A DNA stretch of 64,000 bases from Rotaria sp. Silwood1 (lineage: Eukaryota; Rotifera; Eurotatoria; Philodinida; Philodinidae), in the NCBI GenBank assembly GCA_905250075.1, contig CAJNOP010000098.1:66618-130617 (forward strand), written 5' to 3'. The position numbers were made by a program, and so were the translations under genes. Of the stretch, positions 22,501 through 33,030 are shown in pieces (the stretch's first letter is position 1; each line of letters starts with the position of its first letter). Under the pieces are notes generated by a model. That model was given only the letters and a program-made list of their open reading frames with translations, ran no database searches and had not been told where the DNA came from.

Positions 22501-25500
22501 TTTTCATTTTCCAAAAAAACTGGCGCCGCAGTATGATTTCCCACTAGATTTAAAATCCTACTAATAAGCTCATGCATTGCAAAACAATAAGGTGTCATAT
22601 CGAACCATTCTTTCTCGAAAATCGAAACTTTAAAAAAAGGTTCCGTAAAAACCTAAGATGCCTCAAAATGATTGTGAATGGTTGGAAAAATATTTTCAAA
22701 GCTTTCCTAATTTTGCCTACGAAACCTAAGACAGTTCAGTTTTTTGAAACAAAATCTGAACCTTTCTAGGTTTCGTAATGTTCTCAAGAACTATTTTAGA
22801 TTTCGTAGAAATCACGAAATCTTCAAATGGTTCAGTATCGTGCCCTTTTTTTTCGGTGAGATGACAGATTTGAATTTTATCGTTTGAGTTTAAATTTTTT
22901 TTGCAGGAACTAATGCAATTGGATCGATTCCCAAAAATGTTTTCACGGTTCTCACTATTTTGTGTCAATTTTAGCTGGCAGATGGACGATATTGAGCTTT
23001 CGGAAAATTATAGAAGATCTTTGAATAAATGTTGGCCATTAGTTTCACGTGATCGATAAAACTACTCTTGTCATATTAAACAAAATATTTTTGACTGGAT
23101 CATATAAAATAAACTTTTTACGTGAAAACAATAATTTTTCAAGTTTGCTTCCTCGATTAACACACGATCTTGTCTTCTTATTTTTATAAAATGAAACGAA
23201 CTCTCATATAAGTCTTTAATATTGAATTATTATGAGCATATCAATATAGAAAACGGATAGATCAATTTTTTAATTGTATTTTTAGTGAAGAAATAAATAT
23301 TATATCGTATACTTACTCGTCATGTCAAGATAAAGATGGAGTGATGAGGCATTTAAAGTAGCTGGATCTGTTTGAAACCCTAATAATCTTTAAAATATAA
23401 AAATCGAATGAAGAAACAAAATCTAAATAGAAAATACGAACTTATTTTTGATTGCTTGTGTAAAATTAAATTGTATAATAGCAGCACCCCAATAATGTCC
23501 TTGTTTTACAACGTCCATTGCTTTATCAAACTCATTAAATGACGTCTTCAATTTTAATATAAAATAAATTTTAACTACAAAAAAGAAAAGAAATATTTTA
23601 ACCTACAAAATGAATTTGTTCAGGATTTATTTTATTTAAAAGTTGTAAGCTTAAATTTCCTGTTGGAAATCCATGGATTGCTTCACTATTGTAAAGTGCC
23701 ATTGGAATATGTTCAGGTTCACCTAAATATCATTTTTAAAATAAACTCCCCCCCAGAATAGAAGGCCACCCCAGAATAGAAGGCCACCCCCATTAGAAGG
23801 CCACCCCTGAGTCATATTTGCAAAAGTCACATTAGAAGGCCATGGCTTTCTAATGAATTGTTTGGATATTACATAAATATTCTGTGCTAGTTTTATAAAT
23901 ATCTTAGCATTTTGAGAGATCATGTATGATCTCCACCGCACTCCTGTTTGGTTTTGCTATAAATTTAAAGAGGTATGTTCAATTTCCAAAAGCTGTCAAA
24001 ACAAAACAAAGTTTAATATGCCTATTTGATCGCTTCAATTCTTTTGCTTTGGTACGATTACATATCTTTTGAATACATATAAAAACTTTTTTGTTCTTTG
24101 AAGTATTTGTGGTGCCAGACATCGGATAGGTATACTAATATTTGTTGATTAAATATAATACCTATGTAGCCGATAATGGATGAATAATGGAAAATGATCC
24201 ATTATTTTCCATTATTTGAAGAAAAACATGAATTAATGCATTATAATTAATTATTTTTTGACTTTTCAATGCATTTCAATGCATTATTTCTAATAATGCT
24301 GAAAATGAAGGATAATGCCTAAATTTTCAATGCATTGTAATGCATTATTATAAAAAAAAATGCATTATGATGCGTTGATAAATCAATGTATTGCAATGGA
24401 TTAATTAAAAATAATGCATTATAATGCATGAAATAGGTTGCATTATCATGTAATTGCATCCATTGCATTTCTATTGTAAAATAATGCATTGCAATGCCCA
24501 TTATTTCATAAAATCGGCTACATGGGTAGCATTAGCTCAAAAAGTCTAAACAAATTTCAATTTTCAGTTGTCGAGCTAGAAAAACAGAATCAGCAACTAA
24601 CAAAAAAAAATTGTAATTTTTTACCATAAAAGTCCTATTAGAAGGCCACCCCTAATAGAAGGCCACCCTGAAAAGAGCGATGTGAATTTCCATAATAAAA
24701 GGCCATGGCCTTTTATTCTGGGGGGGGGTTTAGTATAAATCAATAGAATATCAAATCAACATACGTCCAATACAAAGACAAAAAAGTGCAACTTGAATAA
24801 CAGGAATTAAAAATTGAAACAACAAAAAACTAAAAACAAACTCATATTAAACAATAAATAGAATACTAAAAAAAATTACCCAATACTTCGTTTAATTACT
24901 GTTAAATCTTTCAACATTAATGCATAAATTTTATGCATATGAGGTAATATAAAATAGTCAGCTGCAACTCGTTTAGCATATATCAAAGCTTAATAAAAGT
25001 ATTTCATTTTTTTATTTCTCTTTATTTTTCTTTCGACCTAAACTTACGATTTTTTTCGAATTTTCGACTTCGATTATCTAATGGAAGAACATTTCCATTC
25101 GTTCTGTTGACTGACACTTGAATAGAAGTAGCAGATGAATTTTGATCATCAATATTATCGGGTATATCAGTATCTTTATCGCCATCTGTATTATTCATTG
25201 AAATTTCTTGTTGAAAACGATTTTGGTCTTGAAAACATAATTGAAGAAAAACATTTTCTAAACTCTAAAATTGTTTTTTTTTTATTTAGTAGAATTATTT
25301 TAATAAAAATAAAAACAAACTGTTTGATTATATTTATTCAAAAGGAGAGATGGTTCATCTTCAGCTAACATTCTTCCGCTACGCATAAGTCCAACCTGAA
25401 TACAATTTTTTATTACAAGTAAGACAAAAAAGATTCATACTCGATCAGCTTTTCTTGCTTCTTCAATATAATGAGTTGTTATTATTATTGTTGTTTTACT

Positions 25501-26400
25501 TGTTTTTGATATATTTATAAGATGACTCCAGATTCTAAAAATAACAATAAAATAAAATTCTCTAATTAAAAAAATAACTAAACAGTAACTTTTCTCGAAG
25601 TAAAGGATCAACTCCAACAGTTGGTTCATCAAGAATTAATAACTGAGGTTGTTGAAGAAGAGCACATGCTAATGATACACGACGCTGTTGACCACCACTT
25701 TATGAAAAAAAACAGCAAGTCTTTTTTTGTTATTTAAAATAAATTTAACCTTAATTGTGAAACGTTTTTTGATTTTGAAGGTAAATCAAGAAATGAAACA
25801 AGAAATTCTTCTCGAGATAAAATATCTTTATGACTCATATTATGAAGACGACCAAAATGATGAAGCATTTCTGATATTGAAAAGTTTTTATAAAGTGCTG
25901 TTTCTTGTGGCATAAAACCAACTGATCGACCAGGAACTCCGTGTCCACGACTACCTGGTCGTTTACCCAATACAATTATTTCGCCCCGATTTAATTCTAG
26001 ACGACCAACTATACAACGTAAAAGAGTTGTTTTTCCACATCCAGATGGACCCAATAAACCATATCTACATTTCAATATTCGTCATTTAAGTTTCTTTTTC
26101 TTTTACAAATAAAATAACATACATAATTCCTGTTGGAACATGAAGGTTTATGTCATGTAAGACGGTTATTGATTTGTACCAGTGACCATAATTTTTCCAT
26201 GCATTTGTGACAGAAACAGCCAAATCTTTTGATTCACTCTTTAAGAAAAAAAAATCGAAAATAAAACAAAACACTTGAAATGAATGAAATCATTAAGCTC
26301 TATTACCAAAACTAAGAACAATAAAATCAACCTTCGAGCAATAGCATAAGTAATAGAAAATTTTTCAAACTCGTTTTAGCAAGTTAATTTTTCTTACCAT
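19557..26400 (-). CDS. ABC half-transporter, NBD-TMD, ABCG23/ABCH-like
   Basis: A 17-exon chain encodes 714 aa in consistent phase: 26400-26398 (start codon only), 26238-26123, 26064-25750, 25697-25590, 25534-25441, 25395-25321, 25264-25048, 24988-24880, 24829-24765, 23722-23607, 23545-23442, 23387-23317, 20517-20138, 20088-20016, 19962-19876, 19818-19714, 19663-19557. Walker A is GPSGCGKTT (about residues 43-51), the signature is SGGQQRR (about 145), Walker B ends ILDEPT, and the switch region is ITTHYIEEA. An ABC-2-type membrane domain follows, with a large outer loop and final helices ending [13 protein letters not shown]. NBD first then TMD fits the ABCG23/ABCH half-transporters of invertebrates, which dimerise and export lipids or xenobiotics; the substrate is unknown. 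Two introns (20518-23316 and 23723-24764) are swollen by inserted elements; the rest are about 50-80 bp. Confidence 0.92.
21413..21853. repeat. Long imperfect foldback, arms ~180 bp
   Basis: The left end reads CTTGTTCTTCTAATAGGCAA. The right end in reverse complement reads CTTGTTCTGTTGATAGACAA. The match continues inward through GTTAGCAAGAGTCG and the 'ttcaattacatatcaaa' stretch near the loop at about 21600-21670. No open frame is present. It is probably a non-autonomous foldback element. Confidence 0.82.
22410..22858. mobile_element. CACTGAAAAAAAA-family inverted-repeat element, copy 2
   Basis: The left end CATTGAAAAAAAGG and the right end (reverse complement CACCGAAAAAAAAGG) are inverted repeats. 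The inside repeats 'aggtttcgta' and 'cgaaacct' phrases as in the other two copies. It sits in the 2.8-kb intron of the ABC gene. Confidence 0.75.
23742..24732. mobile_element. 991-bp element with C-run termini, inserted in an ABC-gene intron
   Basis: The left end is TAAACTCCCCCCCAGAATAG, continuing AAGGCCA. The right end in reverse complement is TAAACCCCCCCCCAGAATAA, continuing AAGGCCA: 25 of 27 positions agree. Subterminal 'agaaggccacccc' units repeat tandemly on the left and again near the right end. Without it the host intron would be about 50 bp. No transposase is encoded. A second element is nested at 24161-24526. No clear target duplication was found. Confidence 0.82.
24161..24526. mobile_element. 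Nested MITE with ATGTAGCCGAT ends and TA flanks
   Basis: The left end CCTATGTAGCCGAT and the right end in reverse complement CCCATGTAGCCGAT are flanked by TA on both sides (24159-24160 and 24527-24528), as for Tc1/mariner-type MITEs. The interior is a dense series of 'aatgcatt' and 'ttgcaatgcatt' palindromes. It lies inside the 991-bp C-run element. Confidence 0.78.
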
Positions 26401-27104
26401 TATCAGGTGCTCTCACTTATCAACTATATATTAATTCACAAATTATATCATTATAATTCCATTGTTGTTAATTAAAATCTGTAATTAATTGTAACTCATT
26501 TCTTTACTTCAGTGAAAATAATTTTTTTTTGTAAATAAATTAACCTAGCATGTCGTTAAATATCTCAAATGAATACGATGTTTTTACGATAATATGTAAC
26601 TTATGAGTCATATTAACATATATTACTAGTAGAATGGCTGATAGAAGATATTTAATAAGAGACAATTCATATCTTAACTTAATTAGGTTTCGTAGAAGTG
26701 CATCAACTCATGATTGAATAATCTAGAACCTTCTAAAATCCAATATTACTTTTAGTAGTTCATTGAAAAACTCGTTAATCATATCCATCGTGCTCATTTA
26801 TCATGATTTAGTTTCAAATATTATGAACAGAGGTTCAATACAGTCCAATAGAATTTTCTATGGCAACTATTTCATGATTTGAACGACTAATTTTTGAATA
26901 TTCGTTTTTTTAAGTGACAAAGTAACAAGCGCGTTTTTTCCTGATAAGCGAAACCTTCGAAAAGAAAACAAATAAAAAGAACGTACTTAATACGAGACTC
27001 ATTCAATCAATTAAATCTTTTCATTGTTTTAAACTGTTTCTTAAGGTTTGCTTTTTTAATAAATATACTTAATTAAATGCTTTATTTCTTCTTTGAAAAT
27101 ATTC
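26401..27104. other. Intergenic stretch upstream of the ABC gene
   Basis: AT-rich. It should contain the 5' UTR and promoter of the ABC gene (minus strand), but no specific element is recognisable. Confidence 0.4.
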
Positions 27105-27193
27105 TAAATGTACCAATTGGTTTATTCTTGATTTCCAATGATATAATAATCAAGGCTGACCCAACCAGACTGAAGCAAACTATCACAGATGAG
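27105..27193. repeat. Direct repeat, copy A (flanks the hAT element)
   Basis: It shares the string 'aactatcacagatga' and the preceding 'aaggctga.ccaa' with 31899-31994, plus weaker similarity further left. It directly abuts the left end of the hAT element. Confidence 0.6.
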
Positions 27194-28076
27194 CAGGGCT
27201 GCCCCGACCAGGGGAAGGGAGGGGGTGGCCGGGGTGTGACACTCCCCAATAATTGATATTTTCTCATTTGGATTAATTAAAAGATTACCAAGTTAGCATA
27301 AGATCAAGGCTCAATTAACAGAAGACAAAAATTAGTTGACAATAATACATCAGTTTTATTCGACAATAACTTTTCTATTGTTCTTTTTCTTGTGTAAATT
27401 ATCTCTAGTGTTTTAACGGTTGACTTTATTCGAATAAATAATAAATGTTCCGTGTTGAATATGACGCTCAATTCAAGTTACTGCATTTCCACCTGTTCTA
27501 TATATTTGTTTAAAAGAAAAAAGAAGGAATGAAAAGAAAAAAGCGAGAAGAAAAAGAAAAGAACATTGAAATGAGTGACGAAACTTGATAACAAAGATAG
27601 TTCGACTGCTGTGCTACTACTATTATGTTCAACATAGCACAAGATGAAGAGCACTACAAATTTTTTTTCTTTTATGCTCCTAAAAGTTTTACTTTTCAGA
27701 ACTAGACTAGCTCCATTATAAATAGCAAGAAGAGAAGAGAAGAGAACTGAACAAAGACTGCTGGTTCAATTACTATTATTCAATTTTTTAGATAGTAGTT
27801 TATTGAACAGTTATCTCCATGTGATTGTAAATGCATCCACAATCCCCAACCATGAAACGTGATAACAGTAATAGAGACGGTGACAGCAAATTGAAATATT
27901 TCTAGAAAAAAAAGTTAAAGAAACAACAATTACGAGCTTTACAGTACCTGTTACACCTGATTCATCGAACGTACTACAGAATATATTAGATAATATTGTT
28001 GATGCAGAAGAATCAACAAGAATAACAGCAGTGAATTACTCAAATAATAATAATAATAATAATGTTTTACATTAAA

Positions 28077-31000
28077 CAGAAGTTAAACTTAGTAGGATTG
28101 AAGCCTTGCTTCATTCATGTCAACATCTCATCACCTCATCCATATCTATTGGTATCTGTCTAGAAACATTCATAGAAGAGTCAAATAGTTTTGCTGATAA
28201 AATCCTTCAAACTGGAAATGATTTTAAAAAGTTATGTATTGATATGATATTAGAGAGAGAAATTAATCGAAATAAATTAACAATAATTGATTCAGAAAAA
28301 GATAAATTGATTGAACGTAATTCAGGTAAACACGAGATGTTCGACTATCCTACAAAATTACTTTTATTTTTTATATGGTTTAGGTTATTACGATGTCAAT
28401 CATAAATTTAATGAAGAGCAATTACGTTATTTGGTCTCAGTATATCCATTACAAGTAGATTTACAACAATATCCGAAAAACAAAGAATTGTATGCAGATG
28501 GAAAGACATGTCTATTTGCTGCAACACGGTTTGATGAACACTCGTATCTTGAATACAGCGTAAAGAAAGATGCTGCTTTCTGCTTTACATGGCGATTGTT
28601 TGCTGAAGGTTAAAATGAACTAAATCGTTTTTGATTTATCATTACGCCATTTTATATCTTCAGGGTCAGGTGATGCAAAGTATACAGATGCTTGGATTTC
28701 GAACGGTGCCTCAATGTGGCATAAAATGAAGAGTCAGGGGGTAAAAAAGAAAGGTAGATAAGAATTGTTTTAACATGGAAATTCTAGACTACATCTCTAA
28801 TGAATTATTTCTGATTTACTTTGGATTTAGGCAAACTCGAACAACACTTCTTATCCACGGCACATAAAGTATCAGTTGATCGATACTTGAACTTCAAAAC
28901 CAAAAAGTTGAATATTGATTTAATGCTTGAAGGTAATCAACGTAAAGAGAAGCAAGAACAAGAGATGATTTTACAATTGAATAAACAAGTAATCATTATT
29001 TTACTTGATTCTGCTCGTTATCTTGTACGACAAGGATTAGCATTTCGACGAGACTTATCGAATGAAGGTTTGTAGATACACGTTTTATAAGCACTTATAA
29101 GTGTATTTTAATTAAATTTTTTTATTAATAGGCAACTTTGTTCAGCTAGTTTCTGTATAACATCGAAATAATCAAGTATTGAACGAATGGTTTTTCAAAT
29201 CAAAATTAGAAAAATATCAAGTATGATATGTTTTTTTCTTCATGGTTAAAGACATTTGTGCATCTAGGTTTCATATATGAGCAACTGATCACAAGATGAA
29301 TACATTCAATTGTTAGGCGAAGCAGTTGAACGTTTAGTTATTGACGACATTAAAGAATCACAATTTATATCAAGTATGACTGATAGCACTTCAGATACAT
29401 CACACACCGTGAGATGTATTCAATCGCTTTCACTCTGAAAAAAAATGAGACGATACCGAGCCAAAAAAGGTACTTTGAACGAAAAAAAGGTTTCGTACAT
29501 AGTACGGAACCTAAAAAGGTTTCGAATTCGTTGCAATTCTCTGAACCATTTTAGGTTCGGTACAGACCACTTCGAAAAACTTGAAAAAGTGTCCTGAGTC
29601 AATGACAATCAATTTTAGTCACCCAAATTTTTGTACGAAACCTGTTGAGGGTTTCGTATTGTCGTCCTAAATGGTTCCATAATCATACAAATTTTTTTGC
29701 AGCGTAATGAACCATTTAGGAAGACAATACGAAACCCTCAAGAGGTTTCGTACAAAACTTTGGGTGACTAAAATTGATTGTCATTGACTCAGGACACTTT
29801 TTCTAGTTTTTCGAAGTGGTCTGTACCGAACCTAAAATGGTTCAGAGAATTGCAACGAATTCGAAACCTTTTTAGGTACCGTACTATGTATGAAACCTTT
29901 TTTTCGTTCAAAGTACCTTTTTTGGTTCGGTATCGTATCATTTTTTTTTTCAGTGCAGGTATACAAAGAACTATTAAATTGAAGAACGTTTATTATCTAT
30001 ACAAGAATTACCAAGTAAAGTTGGTGAAGAAATATGTTTGTTATTGGTAAAAAACATTACAAAAAAAGGAATACCATCAGAAAAACTTGCCGGTCAATGT
30101 TATGACAATGCTCCAAACATGGGAGGTATTAACAAAGGTGTGCATGCATGCATTAATAAACATTTTAATCGAGAAATCATGCACATTTCTTGCAGTGCAC
30201 ATACTTCTAATTTGGCTTCAAAACATGTCTGTAATTGTTCGATTGAATTTACCAACTTGTACATGTTACTACAAGAGTTATACACTTATTTTACAACAAA
30301 CTTGAAAAGATACTATTTTCTTTGTGAAGAACTTGAAAAATCATCATATGATTTAAGTCTAAAATCATTATCTGATACAAGATGGACTGCAAATTATGAA
30401 TCTATTTATTGTATTATTGAGTCATATAATGAAATTGTCCGTTATTATGGATTGATTGAAGAAGAAAAACAATTTGATCATGGAACTAAACTACAAGGAA
30501 AAAACTTGAGAAACAAATTAGTTTCATATGAAATAGTTGTGTTATTAAAATTTATGGAAAACATTACACGGACAATCAACTCATTAACAATTCATTTACA
30601 ATCAAAATAATTAGATATTTTATCATCACTAGAGTTAACGAATAATACTTTAAAATTAATTCAAAAAATGAGGAATGATGATCAATCATTGTAAAATATT
30701 TTAGTAGTTAGTGAAGTCATACATGTTACTTATCTTTTTATATACGTGTTTGTTTATTCTATATTTTAGTTTAGGCCAAAAATACGTTGAACTATATAAT
30801 GTCAATGCTGATAAAGAATTTGATCGATTACATCGATTTCGTCGATCATTACGGCGCATCGATGAAAAAATCAGAATCTGCTATTCATTTTACGAGGTAA
30901 TTTTTAACAGAAAAAATTCTGTCCATAGAAGCGAGGTGAATTTAGCAGAGTGTTTTTTTTTGTTTTTCAGAGAATCTGTTTATTTGAAATTATTTTATGA

Positions 31001-31381
31001 AGTGCTCAACCACTTATATATAACATATGCTGATTTTCTGAATATGCTGAACTAAAAATTAAAATGGTTTACCAATATAACACCTGGAAGAATAGATCAA
31101 CTGACATTAAATGAATGTCAACATATGTGTGAATTGATTCCGAAACTAACAAGTCCAGAATTATTGTTCAATGACTTTCAACTATTGACTGATAAAATCA
31201 AAGATTTTGATGATATGAATCATATTGTACAATGATTACAGCAATCAGAACATTTATATCCAAGATTATCAAGCGTACATAATTACATATTGACACTACC
31301 AATAACAACTTCAACCAGTGCAGGAAGTTTTAGCAAAATGAAACTGATCAAGAACTATTTGAGGACAACACTTTCAAAATG
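28077..31381 (+). pseudogene. hAT transposase, multi-exon, disrupted
   Basis: Exon-like pieces in order: about 28106-28405; a TTF-type zinc-finger-like piece at 28380-28613 (LEYSVKKDAAFCFTWRLF); GSGDAKYTDAWISNGASMW near 28664; 28830-29070; a block around 29310-29415 with SSMTDSTSDTSH; then 30025-30610 with LAGQCYDNAPNMGG, ISCSAHTSNL and LSDTRWTANYES (RNase-H-like hAT core); and a C-terminal dimerisation region near 31290-31380 (TTSTSAGSFSKMKLIKNYLR). In-frame stops occur near 29158, 29282, 30608 and 31234, and the foldback at 29431-29955 separates the catalytic halves. The protein resembles ZMYM1/'repressor of PKR inhibitor'-type hAT transposases. It is not functional as it stands. Confidence 0.85.
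29431..29955. mobile_element. Near-perfect foldback element, CACTGAAAA family, copy 3
   Basis: Two ~240-bp arms are almost exact reverse complements around a centre near 29693. The minus frame 29608-29420 and the plus frame from 29778 therefore translate to almost the same peptide (MSLTQDTFSSFSKW...), which is a by-product and not a gene. The ends are CACTCTGAAAAAAAA and TTTTTTTTTTCAGTG. It interrupts the hAT transposase. The high arm identity suggests a recent origin. Confidence 0.85.
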
Positions 31382-31898
31382 AAAAGTTAGAATACTTACT
31401 TTTATTCTGTTTTTTGCATATTCGATCATTATTATTAACTCACTATTTGTTTTGTACTTTTAGTTTCTAATGAAAGACCGACGAGTAAAACTTAGTACTA
31501 ATTAGTGGTAATGTATGCTTTAAATGAACGTTTAAATGCTGTTTTCTTTTTGTTTTTGTTTCGAAATTGTTTCTATACCTATTTCTTTTGTTTATCTGCT
31601 TGTTTTATGTAATAATTTCAATTGAACGATATTTTATGTGAAGAAAAATAAACTGCACTTACATTGAGAATTTTTGCTTTTGAAACACTCAGTATATTGT
31701 GAAACAAATTTTTTACCCCCTCCCCAAAGTTGGAAGGGTCAGAACAGTCCTGTATACATTATTATAGTCGAGGTATTCTACTATGTATTCATGCAATAAA
31801 AATTTCGATATTAACTACTTGATAAAATTTTAAATACTGTGGTTAGACGTTTTGGTTAACTCTAAGCAATTAAGTAATATATTACTTCTTTGGTTATA

Positions 31899-31994
31899 TT
31901 TTAAATACCCTTATTGATTTTACTTGATACCCAATGATTCTATACATAAGGCTGATCCAATCTGAACCAACTGAGGGGAACTATCACAGATGAA
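31899..31994. repeat. Direct repeat, copy B
   Basis: Partner of 27105-27193: 'ataaggctgatccaatctga' followed by 'aactatcacagatga'. It lies about 150 bp outside the right end of the hAT element. Confidence 0.6.
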
Positions 31995-33030
31995 GTACTA
32001 TTCGAAAAAGTGCAAAGTCGTATTATATTTGATCGGTAAAAGTTAAACAATAAACATGAGGCAGGTTCTACTAACTTTTTTCAGGAATGGATACATATAA
32101 GTACATAAAATCTTTTTCCAACAAGCAAGAAAGTGCAGCATTGTTCTTGTTCGCTTAGAGAAAAGGTAATGATGATAGAATCATAGTTCTCCTTATATAT
32201 CTCTAGTATTTAGTTTAAATAATATGGCATTATGCTTTTCTCCCAAGTATACCTTTGATTAATAGGCACTCGTATAAATGTCTTCGCTGTTAAAGGTACC
32301 ACTAAACATTTTAATAACATAAAAGACAATTATTCTTTCTCGAAAGCATAAAAGATAAAATTGAGTGCGTTTTTAGATTTTCTAGAATGATCTTTAGTTC
32401 GTAAAACAGATTCATAGCAACATAAATAGTCGAAAAAGATACGACTAACTCAATTTTAAAAAACGTGGATGTCTCTATTCTGATACTGATTAATTCAAAA
32501 AGTCTCTGTAGATCTTTCTTCCTGTTTAATGTATTTTCTATATGTGATTATATTAATTAAAGTCGGTTCTATATGCAGAGAATTCATAGAATAAACAAGT
32601 CAAAGCCTATACTTGATTTAAAAGCATGCAATTTCGGATAAAAACTTTTCTAGTTTTGCCCGTAAACGTCCAAGAACCAATCATGTGTGATACTAAATAT
32701 TATAGCTGTTAAATATTGTCATTAACTTGTTTTCTATATAATCGTAGTTATCTGGATGAAATAAGGATAGATATGGAAGTTTTTATCTTCAGTTATTGAA
32801 TGAGTTTTTCGTTATTATATTGATTTCGAGAATTTTCGTTTGATTTTCTTCAAAGATTAGTAATGATTATTTTCTATTATCAAAACTAAAGTGCATTCAC
32901 ATATAAGGAAAACAAAAAAGTCAATTTCGGAAAAACAAAGATTTATTTAGAAATGAATTGTTATATATGTTTTCATTTGATTTAGTACACAATGATAAAT
33001 CATAACAAATTCAGTTTCAATATCATAAAA
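31995..33030. other. Intergenic stretch
   Basis: AT-rich and without a recognisable gene. The 3' UTR of the minus-strand fusion gene should begin just left of 33031. Confidence 0.5.

Larger units (their letters stand above)
20518..23316 (-). other. 2.8-kb ABC-gene intron loaded with inverted-repeat elements
   Basis: The donor (ACGA/GTAAGT) and acceptor (ATTAAG/ATCAAC) restore [12 protein letters not shown] in frame. It carries a ~440-bp foldback at 21413-21853 and a CACTGAAAA-family element at 22410-22858. No gene of its own is supported. Confidence 0.8.
27194..31752 (+). mobile_element. hAT-superfamily DNA transposon, decayed
   Basis: The left end is CAGGGCTGCCCCGACC and the right end in reverse complement is CAGGACTGTTCTGACC, typical CAGGG-type hAT ends (12 of 16 match). 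The plus-strand cargo encodes a ZMYM1/ZBED-like transposase with several stops. No matching 8-bp target duplication is visible (left cagatgag, right tatacatt), so one end may be altered. A ~525-bp foldback has inserted at 29431-29955. Confidence 0.82.

Noticed and set aside
24319..24501. ORF of 60 codons rich in His, Tyr and Met
   Set aside because: It is a translation of the ATGCAT-type repeated body of a MITE.
29420..29608. Minus-strand ORF starting MSLTQDTF, with a near-identical plus-strand ORF at 29778
   Set aside because: They are mirror images produced by the two arms of a foldback element; nothing indicates a real protein.
27105..31994. Direct repeats around the hAT element considered as LTRs
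   Set aside because: Only ~90 bp, diverged, no primer-binding site or polypurine tract, and the enclosed proteins are hAT, not retroelement.
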